From contig USAC01000051.1 in assembly GCA_900552475.1 (NCBI GenBank), positions 1 through 13,924 of the forward strand: a stretch of 13,924 nucleotides of DNA. Reading direction: 5' to 3'. The notes below the pieces were generated by a model. That model was not told where the DNA came from and did no database searches. It saw only the letters and a program-made list of their open reading frames with translations. Position 1 is the stretch's first letter; every line of letters begins with the position of its first letter. Of this stretch, positions 6,679-12,794 are shown piece after piece. The stretch comes from an uncultured Eubacteriales bacterium. Its GTDB lineage: Bacteria; Bacillota; Clostridia; Oscillospirales; Oscillospiraceae. The position numbers and the translations under genes were made by a program.

Positions 6679-7848
6679 ATGGAATCTACACTGCGGAGAA
6701 CCTGGGCGGAGATTGATCTCGACGCTCTGGCACACAACTACGAGACGCTGCGCCGCCGGATCGGGGCGGGCGTGAAGTTTCTGGGCGTGGTGAAGGCCGA
6801 CGCCTACGGACACGGGGCCGTGCGCGTCGCGCAGACGCTGCAGGAGCTGGGTGCGGACTATCTGGCCGTCTCTAGCGCGGACGAGGCGATGGAGCTGCGC
6901 GAAAATGGGATCACCATGCCCGTGCTCATCCTCGGCCACACGCCGAAGGAGGAGGTTCCGCTGCTCATCGAGCACCACATCACGCAGGCTGTGACCTGTC
7001 AGGCCAAGGCACTGGAGTACAGCCAGGAGGCCGTGCGCTGCGGCGGAACGCTTAAGGTACATATCAAGGTCGATACCGGCATGTCGCGGCTGGGTTTCCT
7101 GACGGCGGGCGAGCACTTCGGCACCGGCGTCGAGGCCATCTGTGCCGCCTGCCGCCTGCCGGGGCTGGAGGTGGAGGGCATCTTCACGCACTTCGCCGTC
7201 TCCGACGAGACGGACGAGGAGAGCCGCGCCTATACGCTCGCGCAGTTTGATCTGTTCACCCGCGTCATCGAGGCGGCCGAGGGCCAGCTTGGCCGCCGCT
7301 TTGCCATCCGGCACTGCGCCAACAGCGGTGCGGTGTCCAGCTACCCGGAGATGCTGCTCGACATGGTGCGTCCCGGCCAGCTGCTCTACGGGTTCGGCGA
7401 GTTTGCGGCGGGGCTCGGTCTGCGCCCGGTGATGACGCTGAAAACGACGGTCAGCACAATCAAAACCTATCCGCCGGATACCTGCGTGAGCTACGGGCGG
7501 CTGTTCCGCACGACGCGCACGACGCGCATGGGCGTCGTGCCGGTCGGGTACGCCGACGGACTGATGCGGTGCCTGTCTGACCGTTTCTCCATGATGACGC
7601 CCGACGGCCCCGCGCCGCAGCGCGGGCGCATCTGCATGGATATGTGCATGATCGATCTGACGGATCTGCCCGAGGTGCAGGTCGGCGACGAGGTGGAGAT
7701 CTTCGGGCCGGAGAACTCCATCGACAAGCTCGCGGAAATCGGCGGGACGATCCCCTATGAGCTCTCGTGCGCCGTCAGCAAGCGCGTACCGCGCGTGTAC
7801 CGCCGCAGCGGCGAGGTCGTCGGGCGCGAGCTGCTGCTGCGCTTCTGA
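6679..7848 (+). CDS. alr: Alanine racemase
   Basis: Alr interconverts L- and D-alanine with pyridoxal phosphate, supplying D-alanine for peptidoglycan. The 389-residue protein is complete: TWAEIDLDALAHNY at the N-terminus, PLP lysine K39 in VVKADAYGHGA, KVDTGMSRLGF (about 131-141), GIFTHFAVSDE, a HCANSGA segment, catalytic Tyr at about 272 in SYGRLF, VPVGYADGL, and RGRICMDMCMIDLT. The ATG has GAGGAAAA upstream. It is closely spaced after the lipoprotein gene (18 nt), so the two are probably translated from one mRNA. In Bacillus and Clostridioides an alr paralogue in this context is tied to sporulation, where D-alanine influences germination; whether this is the only alr in the genome cannot be seen. 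Confidence 0.98.
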   Translation: MESTLRRTWAEIDLDALAHNYETLRRRIGAGVKFLGVVKADAYGHGAVRVAQTLQELGADYLAVSSADEAMELRENGITMPVLILGHTPKEEVPLLIEHHITQAVTCQAKALEYSQEAVRCGGTLKVHIKVDTGMSRLGFLTAGEHFGTGVEAICAACRLPGLEVEGIFTHFAVSDETDEESRAYTLAQFDLFTRVIEAAEGQLGRRFAIRHCANSGAVSSYPEMLLDMVRPGQLLYGFGEFAAGLGLRPVMTLKTTVSTIKTYPPDTCVSYGRLFRTTRTTRMGVVPVGYADGLMRCLSDRFSMMTPDGPAPQRGRICMDMCMIDLTDLPEVQVGDEVEIFGPENSIDKLAEIGGTIPYELSCAVSKRVPRVYRRSGEVVGRELLLRF

Positions 7849-7942
7849 GCGAACCTCCACCCGCCGGGGTGCATACGATAAAACGGGGCGCGCAAATGTA
7901 CGGCGGGTATAAATTCCGCGGCTGCGTGGGACAATGAGAGTG

Positions 7943-7972
7943 ACCGGCGGCGCTTGTATGGCTGCCGCCGGT
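7943..7972 (+). other. Hairpin between alr and mazF
   Basis: A perfect 9-bp GC-rich stem (7943-7951 with 7964-7972, 12-nt loop) stands 14 nt before the mazF ribosome binding region. Only ACTTTAG follows it, so it is a poor terminator. It could damp translation of the toxin gene or protect a processed mRNA end; both are inference. Confidence 0.45.
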
Positions 7973-8000
7973 ACTTTAGTGGCGGCGGAGTGTGAACTTT

Positions 8001-8366
8001 GTGGATACGAATGTCAAGCGCGGCGAAATCTATTATGCCGACCTCAGCCCCGTGGTGGGCAGCGAGCAGGGGGGCGTGCGCCCAGTGCTGATCGTGCAGA
8101 ACGACACGGGCAACCGGCACAGCCCCACCGTCATCGCAGCGGCGATCACCTCCCAGATGGGGAAGGCGAAGCTGCCCACGCACATCGGACTCTCGGCGCA
8201 GAGCAGCGGTCTGCCCAAGGACTCGATTGTCCTGCTCGAGCAGATCCGGACGCTGGATAAAAAGCGCCTGCGCGAGAAGATGGGGCGCGCGGACAGCGCG
8301 GTGATGGAGCAGGTGGACGCCGCCATTGCGGTGAGCTTTGGCCTGTCCGGACGGCGGATGATATAG
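8001..8366 (+). CDS. mazF: MazF/NdoA-family mRNA interferase
   Basis: MazF/NdoA (PemK-like) toxins cut single-stranded RNA at short sequences. The protein has the family core VKRGEIYYADLSPVVGSEQG, GGVRPVLIVQND, AAITSQ and LPKDSIVLLEQIRTLD. R27 and T50 align with the catalytic Arg and Thr of the Bacillus enzyme, so it looks active. Two GTG starts are possible: 7992 (124 residues) and 8001 (121 residues). GGCGGAG ends at 7990, too close to 7992, so 8001 is preferred. It lies about 150 nt after alr, matching the ndoA position in Bacillus, but no MazE/NdoAI antitoxin gene stands between them: the gap has no start codon followed by more than about 13 codons in a usable frame. An 18-bp hairpin follows. 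Confidence 0.94.
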   Translation: MDTNVKRGEIYYADLSPVVGSEQGGVRPVLIVQNDTGNRHSPTVIAAAITSQMGKAKLPTHIGLSAQSSGLPKDSIVLLEQIRTLDKKRLREKMGRADSAVMEQVDAAIAVSFGLSGRRMI

Positions 8367-8420
8367 CGGCTCTGCGCCGGGGGATACATAATCCCACTGC
8401 GGAGGGCCGGAGATGAGATG

Positions 8421-8460
8421 CGGCAGGAGCCGCCGCGCGTTGGCGCGGCGGCTCCTGCCG
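8421..8460 (+). terminator. Long hairpin after mazF, probable terminator
   Basis: A perfect 18-bp GC-rich inverted repeat (8421-8438 with 8443-8460, loop GTTG) lies 54 nt after the mazF stop. Only GTGTTTGT follows, so the T-run is poor. Termination is likely from position, but the stem could also be a processing or repeat structure. Confidence 0.65.
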
Positions 8461-8498
8461 GTGTTTGTGCGGGGGATGGGCGGTGGAATTAGTTTTTG

Positions 8499-8776
8499 TG
8501 CCTCCGGCGGGTTACTTCCTTTCTTCGGCGAAAGAAAGTAACCAATTTCTACCGAAAAGCCACTGTAGGGCGGGTGATATGTGCCCCGCCAAAACGCAAG
8601 AACCACGCACTGAAAATTTTGCAGGATCAGCGGCAGCGGCGCACAACGGCAGACGATTCAAAATTTAGGCTGCGTCCTACCGCCCCTTCCTGCCGACCAG
8701 AAAGGATTCCAAAACCTTGGTTTTGGCGCGCTTTTGGGTACTTTTCCCGCGCGGAAAAAGTACCCCGCCGGAGGCA
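8499..8776. mobile_element. MITE-like element with 19-nt terminal inverted repeats
   Basis: TGCCTCCGGCGGGTTACTT (8499-8517) is matched in inverse at 8758-8776 with one mismatch. Inside each end is a second hairpin: 8511-8523 with 8530-8542 (13 bp, one mismatch) at the left and 8736-8747 with 8753-8765 (one bulge) at the right, both built on GTACTTT/AAAGTAC-like arms. A small CCAAAAC...GTTTTGG hairpin is at 8709-8726. There is no open frame of note. Size, terminal repeats, lack of coding content and position between convergent genes fit a miniature non-autonomous element. I see no flanking target duplication, so mobility is inferred. Confidence 0.55.
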
Positions 8777-8831
8777 GAACACGCCGATTCATTTGCCTAT
8801 CCGCGCCAAAACGCAGAAATTCCCCCATAAC

Positions 8832-8876
8832 AAAAACAGGACGGACAAGAGCTGTAACTCTTGTCCGTCCTGTTTT
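8832..8876 (-). terminator. Rho-independent terminator of the kinase/MogA-like unit
   Basis: A perfect 19-bp stem (8833-8851 with 8858-8876, 6-nt loop) lies 17 nt downstream of the MogA-like stop. The minus-strand transcript ends in TTTTTG. The A/T ends of the stem also give a short T-run on the plus strand, so it may stop transcription from both sides. Confidence 0.92.
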
Positions 8877-8893
8877 CAAAATCAAAAAACACT

Positions 8894-9376
8894 TCAGTGC
8901 CCGCCGCCGGCCATCATCTTCAGCCCATGTCCGAGCGCGGGGAGCACCGCGCTGAGGTTTTCCCGCGCAGCCTTTTCCGAGCCGGGCAGGTTCACAAGCA
9001 GTGTCCCGCCGCGCGTCCCGGCGACCGCGCGCGAGAGCATCGCGTGCGGCGTGATCTGCAGACTTGCGTAGAGCATCGCCTGCGGGATGGCGGGAATCTC
9101 CCGATCGAGCACGGCGCGCGTGGCCTCGGGCGTCACGTCGCGCGGGGAGAGCCCCGTGCCGCCCGTTGTCACGACGAGATCGGCATGGAGCGCGTCGCAG
9201 CAGTGCAGCAGCGCCGCGCGGATCCGCTCCTGCTCATCCGGAACGATCGCTGTATGGACAACGTCATAGCCCGCCGCGCGGAGCATGTCCGCCACGCACG
9301 GCCCGCTCGTGTCAACCGCCGTACCGGCGCTGCAGCGGTCGCTCACGGTGAGCACCGCCGCCGTATAGCCGCCCAT
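8894..9376 (-). CDS. MogA/MoaB-family molybdopterin-binding protein
   Basis: This 160-residue protein belongs to the family that adenylates molybdopterin during molybdenum cofactor synthesis. Signatures: VLTVSDRCSAG (8-18), VVTTGGTGLSPRDVTPEAT (68-86) with the conserved TGGTG and Asp80, NLPGSEKA (129-136) and C-terminal MMAGGGH. The ATG overlaps the stop of the upstream kinase gene by one base (TAATG), which implies translational coupling and fixes the start. A terminator follows at once. No other molybdenum cofactor gene is in the window, so the pathway role is from family knowledge. MogA and MoaB cannot be told apart here, so no symbol is given. Confidence 0.9.
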   Translation of the reverse strand: MGGYTAAVLTVSDRCSAGTAVDTSGPCVADMLRAAGYDVVHTAIVPDEQERIRAALLHCCDALHADLVVTTGGTGLSPRDVTPEATRAVLDREIPAIPQAMLYASLQITPHAMLSRAVAGTRGGTLLVNLPGSEKAARENLSAVLPALGHGLKMMAGGGH

Positions 9377-9990
9377 TATTCGCTGAACCAGCAGCGCACA
9401 TACGCCGCAAGGCCGGGGATGATCTCCTTGATGTACTTCTCCGTGGTGCTGATGCACAAGTGATACGTCTCCTTCGCGCCCCACTTGCTGTCGGCGTACA
9501 TCTCGCGGTACTGCGCGCGGCCGCGGTCAATCTGGCGCATGCGGCGCTCAATATCGCCGCGGGTGAGCTTCTCGCCCGCGGGAGCGCGGCGCAGGCAGCG
9601 CTCAATCTTCGCCTCCTTGTCGGCGTAGACAAAGAGGTTCAGGGGGTGGTAGTCCTTCAGAATGACGTCGGCGCAGCGGCCCACGATCACGCAGTCACCC
9701 TGCTTGGCGAAGTTCTCGATGATCTGGCGCTGGGCTGCGGCGACGCGGATGGGCTGCTCCATCAGCTGGATCGGCGGCATGGCGAAGCTGTGGCCGATGG
9801 TCATGGGGTAAGCGGCCTCAATGCTCTTTTCACCGACGTTAGCGACATAGCGCTCATCAAAGCCGTTCTCCTTGGCGATCATCTCGATGATCTGGTGATC
9901 ATAGCAGGGGATGCCCAGCTCGTCGGCCAGACGCTTGCCCAGCTCGCGGCCGCCGCTACCGAATTCGCGGCTGATCGTAATAATTTTCAT
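9376..9990 (-). CDS. Cytidylate-kinase-like P-loop protein
   Basis: The 204-residue protein starts MKIITISREFGSGGRELGKRLA, the hallmark of the cytidylate-kinase-like family common in Clostridia. Its phosphate-binding loop GSGGREL lacks the usual GK[ST], which sets it apart from true Cmk. Further on are YDHQIIEMIAKENGFDE, GDCVIVGRCADVIL (about 100-113) and LFVYADKEAKIERCLRR, which resemble nucleotide monophosphate kinase CORE and LID regions. ATG 9990 is preferred over a TTG two codons upstream because AGGAGG stands nine bases before it. It lies 69 nt after the uridine-kinase-like gene and overlaps the MogA-like gene by one base. The true substrate is not established; calling it cmk would be too strong. 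Confidence 0.85.
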   Translation of the reverse strand: MKIITISREFGSGGRELGKRLADELGIPCYDHQIIEMIAKENGFDERYVANVGEKSIEAAYPMTIGHSFAMPPIQLMEQPIRVAAAQRQIIENFAKQGDCVIVGRCADVILKDYHPLNLFVYADKEAKIERCLRRAPAGEKLTRGDIERRMRQIDRGRAQYREMYADSKWGAKETYHLCISTTEKYIKEIIPGLAAYVRCWFSE

Positions 9991-10059
9991 ATCCAAAACC
10001 CTCCTGGTAAAAATACATGTCTCAATGTCTCACCGAGTTCGCGCGCTGCAGTGCGTGAA

Positions 10060-10986
10060 TCAGTATTCGTAGCAGCTCCCGCCCACGAACTCGCGCACGA
10101 TGGAGTTGCGGGGGACATAGGGCGTGTGCAGCGGTGGGACGCTCTGCGCCACGGCCATCATCTCCGTCAGGCCGTGCGCGGCAAGAAATTCATCGCTCAG
10201 CTCCGTGCGGAAGCTGGGAATCTCCTCCATGTACTTCATGAGGATGCACGGCTCGTAGTCGTGGAAGCTGTCGATATGGATGGCAGCGTTGCTCTTATAG
10301 GGCTTGATGTAGTTCTCCTCGCCGCGGTCGACGCTCTCGGCGCGCTCGATCGTCTGGCGCAGGCTGTGGCCGCGGGTGTTATAGTCGCGGATCATGCGGC
10401 GCACGGTGCGCAGCTGCGCCGGGCGGACGACGGTGTCGTGGTCGGTCAGAATACGCGTGCGGGGGGCGACGTAGATGCCGTTGGCCGCGCCGCGGAGTTT
10501 GTCGAAGATCAGCGGATTGAGCATGTGGATGCCCTCGGCGATGACGACGCAGTCGTTCGAGCCCTGCATCTTGCGGTAGCCGCCGGTCATGCCGCTCTTG
10601 AAGTCGTACCACGGGATGTCCACCTCGCGCCCGTCGAGCAGCTGGCTGATGCAGGAGATCAGCAGCGGAACGTTCACGCAGTAAGGCGACTCCCAGTCCG
10701 TCGCCTCGGGCGGCCGCTGCTCGAGCGGCAGGAAAAAGTTATCCATACTCAGCAGACAGACCTTCACGCCGAGGTTTTCCAGATAGTCCCGCAGGCGCAT
10801 GGCGGTGGTGGTCTTGCCGGAGCCGGAGGGGCCCGTCAGCGCCACAATGCGCTTGTCGCGTCCGCCGGTCAGGATCGCGGCCGCCGCGGCAGAAACCTTA
10901 TCGTGAAAGACCTCCTCGCAGTGCAGGACGAATTGCGTCTCGTTGCGCATGGCATAGTTGATGTTCTCCAGATCAATAATGCGCAT
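10060..10986 (-). CDS. Uridine kinase-like P-loop protein
   Basis: This 308-residue cytosolic protein is of the uridine kinase/phosphoribulokinase class. The Walker A motif GPSGSGKTT is at 52-60, followed by VCLLSMDNFFLP (76-87), DWESPYCVNV (97-106) in the place of the acceptor-site motif, IPWYDFKSG, and a Walker B-like VVIAEGIHMLNP (147-158). A RTVRRMIRDYNTRGHS segment fits the LID. About 48 residues precede the P-loop, more than in Udk (which is near 210 residues), so this is the longer nucleoside-kinase-like subfamily seen in Clostridia, often found fused to TGS domains; no TGS domain is seen here. AAAGGA lies before the ATG, and a promoter and leader hairpin precede it. Substrate is unproven. 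Confidence 0.85.
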   Translation of the reverse strand: MRIIDLENINYAMRNETQFVLHCEEVFHDKVSAAAAAILTGGRDKRIVALTGPSGSGKTTTAMRLRDYLENLGVKVCLLSMDNFFLPLEQRPPEATDWESPYCVNVPLLISCISQLLDGREVDIPWYDFKSGMTGGYRKMQGSNDCVVIAEGIHMLNPLIFDKLRGAANGIYVAPRTRILTDHDTVVRPAQLRTVRRMIRDYNTRGHSLRQTIERAESVDRGEENYIKPYKSNAAIHIDSFHDYEPCILMKYMEEIPSFRTELSDEFLAAHGLTEMMAVAQSVPPLHTPYVPRNSIVREFVGGSCYEY

Positions 10987-11010
10987 AAATCGGAATCCTT
11001 TCTATTGCAA

Positions 11011-11066
11011 AATACCCTTGATGCGCAGGGAAGCGGCCGTGCCGGCCCTTGCGTATCAAGGGTATT
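11011..11066 (-). promoter_or_regulatory. Long hairpin overlapping the kinase promoter
   Basis: Arms 11011-11030 and 11046-11066 pair over about 20 bp (one G-U, one bulge) with an inner GGCC-rich part. On the minus strand the upstream arm begins within the -10 box and the downstream arm ends ...GGGTATTTTGC. It can be read as the terminator of the deacetylase gene, as a 5' leader attenuator of the kinase, or both. The T-run is short. Confidence 0.6.
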
Positions 11067-11092
11067 ATAACAGAATGTCACCGGAATAACAA
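11064..11092 (-). promoter_or_regulatory. Sigma-A-type promoter for the kinase/MogA-like unit
   Basis: On the minus strand TTGTTA (11087-11092), a 17-nt spacer and a perfect TATAAT (11064-11069) lie just downstream of the deacetylase gene. It makes the uridine-kinase-like, cytidylate-kinase-like and MogA-like genes a transcription unit of their own. Confidence 0.78.
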
Positions 11093-11112
11093 GCGGAATT
11101 CTCCCGGCGGCG

Positions 11113-12384
11113 TCAGTTCGAGGTCGCGTGGTGGACGGGGACGGTGTCCTTCGTGATGGGGAGGAAAGTATAGCCGTTCGCGAGACCGTACTGCAGAATC
11201 TCCGGCAGAGCGTCGGCGGTGGTGGTTTTCATGCCCGCATCATGCATCAGTACGACATTGCCGCGGCCCTGGCAGAGCCCGGACTTCACATGAGACAGGA
11301 TATAATCCTTCGGCTTGGTGTTGCCGTCGGCGTCACCGCTGTCGACGTTCCAGTCGAAGTAGGCGAAGCCCTCCTGCTCCACGCGCTTGACAAGACGCGA
11401 CATGATGCCCTTGCAGTGGTTGGCGCTGATGGTGTTCGACGCGCCGCCGGGGAAGCGGATGAACGTCGCCTCATAGCCGAAGTCCGCGCGCAGACGGTCG
11501 CGCAGCTTGTAGATGTTCTCCATGAATGCGTCATCCGAGGCGTAGATCGTCGCGTAGTCGTGGGAATAGCCGTGGATGGCGACGGTGTGTCCCTCGTCGA
11601 TCATGCGCTGGATGAGCGGCTTGTCATCCTCAGCATAGTTGAGGATGAAGAACGTCGCTTTCGCGCCGTACTGCTTGAGTGTGTCGAGAATGCGCGGTGT
11701 GACGCGCTGGCTGGGGCCATCGTCGAACGTCAGGTAGATGCGGCTGGACTTGTCGGCCTTCTTGACCGTGACGGTGCGCTCGGCGGTCGCGGTGTTGCCC
11801 GCCTGGTCGGTCACGGTATAGGTGATCGTGTAGTCACCCGCGGCCGAGGTGTCGACGGTACCGCTCACGGTGACGGAGGAGGTGACGTCGCCGTCGACGT
11901 CGTCCGTCGCGGTCACGCCCTTGTCCTTCCAGTCGGCACCGAGATAGGCGAAGCTGTGCGCGTCGCCACGCAGCTCGATGACAGGGGCGGTCGTGTCGCG
12001 GACGGTCACGGTGCGCGTGGCGTGTGCAGTGCGGCCGCGGTAGGTGACGGTGTATGTAATCGTGTAGTCGCCGGGGCGGCGGGTGTCGAGGTCACTCTGC
12101 TCCTCCACGTTGCCGCTCAGGTCGGTGCGGCCGCGGTGGGCGCGTGCGCCGGGGTCGGTGTAGTCCGAACAGGCGGAAATCTCCTCGTGCTTTTCACCGT
12201 TGAGCGTCAGCACCGGCTGGGGGTTGAGGATAAAATAGCCTGCGATCAGGCTCCATACGCCGATAACCAGCGCGGCCAGTGCCGCCGCTCCCACGGCCAG
12301 CGGCCAGATCCGCGTATGCCGACGGCGGCGGTGATGATGTTTTTGCAGCGCGGGGGCAGCCGGCTCCATGCGTTTTCCACTCAT
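11113..12384 (-). CDS. Membrane-anchored polysaccharide deacetylase with Ig-like repeats
   Basis: This 423-residue protein probably removes acetyl groups from peptidoglycan or another surface glycan. After a very basic N-terminus (residues 11-25) a transmembrane anchor spans about 28-52, so the rest lies outside the cell. Two Ig-like DUF5011-type repeats follow (about 57-130 and 131-207), each ending GDYTITYTVT...TVTV; the second begins with TTAPVIEL. The NodB domain covers about 215-405: TFDDGPS (219-225, catalytic base and metal Asp), HGYSH (271-275, metal histidines), RFPGGASN (310-317), DWNVDSGDA (344-352) and LMHD (379-382). All five catalytic motifs are present. The chosen ATG has AGGAGG seven bases upstream; an upstream in-frame start lacks one. 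Confidence 0.94.
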   Translation of the reverse strand: MSGKRMEPAAPALQKHHHRRRRHTRIWPLAVGAAALAALVIGVWSLIAGYFILNPQPVLTLNGEKHEEISACSDYTDPGARAHRGRTDLSGNVEEQSDLDTRRPGDYTITYTVTYRGRTAHATRTVTVRDTTAPVIELRGDAHSFAYLGADWKDKGVTATDDVDGDVTSSVTVSGTVDTSAAGDYTITYTVTDQAGNTATAERTVTVKKADKSSRIYLTFDDGPSQRVTPRILDTLKQYGAKATFFILNYAEDDKPLIQRMIDEGHTVAIHGYSHDYATIYASDDAFMENIYKLRDRLRADFGYEATFIRFPGGASNTISANHCKGIMSRLVKRVEQEGFAYFDWNVDSGDADGNTKPKDYILSHVKSGLCQGRGNVVLMHDAGMKTTTADALPEILQYGLANGYTFLPITKDTVPVHHATSN

Positions 12385-12406
12385 GCGTAAACCTCCTAAA
12401 AATCGA

Positions 12407-12422
12407 GCCGCCATGCGGCGGC
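12407..12422 (-). other. Short leader hairpin before the deacetylase gene
   Basis: On the minus strand GCCGCC-GCAT-GGCGGC is followed by TCGATTTTTAGGAGG, so a 6-bp stem and T-rich stretch sit between the promoter and the ribosome binding site. It may be a weak attenuator or a chance structure. Confidence 0.35.
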
Positions 12423-12438
12423 ATGTACTCTCTATGCT

Positions 12439-12466
12439 ATTCTATACCCAATTCGACAGGAATCAA
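12439..12466 (-). promoter_or_regulatory. Probable promoter of the deacetylase gene
   Basis: On the minus strand TTGATT (12461-12466), a 16-nt spacer and TAGAAT (12439-12444) stand 54 nt upstream of the start codon. It is a reasonable but not perfect vegetative promoter. Confidence 0.6.
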
Positions 12467-12504
12467 CCACAATACAATGACAGGCGGTAACAAAAAATAT
12501 CATT

Positions 12505-12535
12505 CGTAGAAAATGGGCACAGCCCATTTTCTGCG
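12505..12535. repeat. 14-bp intergenic hairpin beside repeat copy B
   Basis: Bases 12505-12518 pair with 12522-12535 (one G-U pair, loop ACA). It sits upstream of both flanking genes, so it is not their terminator. It lies directly beside the dispersed repeat, just as hairpins lie beside copy A, and may belong to that repeat family. Confidence 0.6.
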
Positions 12536-12542
12536 AGAAGGA

Positions 12543-12620
12543 TTCGCTGCGCTTCGCGCCTTGGCCCGCCGCAAAAAACGGACTTCAATTTATTCGCGCC
12601 GCTGCGGCGGCGCGAACTCT
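12543..12620 (+). repeat. Dispersed hairpin repeat, copy B
   Basis: This matches copy A (38-172) in the same orientation but lacks its central roughly 58 bases. Shared parts include TTCGCTGCGCTT, GCGCCTTG, GCAAAAAACGGA, AATTTATTCGCG and GCGAACTCT. Its hairpin pairs 12593-12602 with 12607-12616 around the same TGCG loop, but the stem bases differ from copy A and remain fully paired. It is non-coding. Confidence 0.7.
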
Positions 12621-12765
12621 GTGAGACGTGTGGAATATGACAGGGAAGAGATACCTTATATATGGAAACCGGAAGGCAATGGGAAGATTATCCCAATATA
12701 CGGAAAAGCTTCGCTATATAAATGGCTATAAGAAAAGTTTTATCGCGTCTATAAAAAAGCTGAAT

Positions 12766-12794
12766 TTTACAAAAACCGTCAAAATGTGTAAGAT
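12766..12794 (+). promoter_or_regulatory. Candidate promoter for nhaC
   Basis: TTTACA (12766-12771), a 17-nt spacer and TAAGAT (12789-12794) lie about 105 nt upstream of the antiporter start in the AT-rich stretch. The -35 matches five of six consensus bases and the -10 only four, and AT-rich DNA gives chance matches. Confidence 0.45.

Larger units (their letters stand above)
8461..8893. other. Gene-free region between convergent units
   Basis: Between the mazF terminator and the MogA-like stop lie 433 nt without a credible gene. Short open frames lack ribosome binding sites and have no family-like content. The stretch contains the 278-nt inverted-repeat element (8499-8776), a 40-60-nt spacer of no recognised content, and the terminator at 8832-8876. 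Confidence 0.7.

Noticed and set aside
7934..8260. Candidate antitoxin frame overlapping mazF
   Set aside because: It is read in another frame across the mazF coding region, its first part is the intergenic hairpin, and it shows no MazE-like pattern.
8496..9071. Plus-strand open frame of about 191 codons through the inverted-repeat element
   Set aside because: It begins in the terminal repeat, crosses a strong terminator and ends inside the MogA-like gene on the other strand. There is no ribosome binding site.
9460..11070. Long plus-strand open frame opposite the two kinase genes
   Set aside because: It crosses the intergenic region and promoter of recognisable minus-strand genes, and its composition is typical of an antisense shadow.
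11128..12390. Long plus-strand open frame opposite the deacetylase
   Set aside because: The minus strand carries all five NodB motifs in order with a strong ribosome binding site; the opposite frame has neither.
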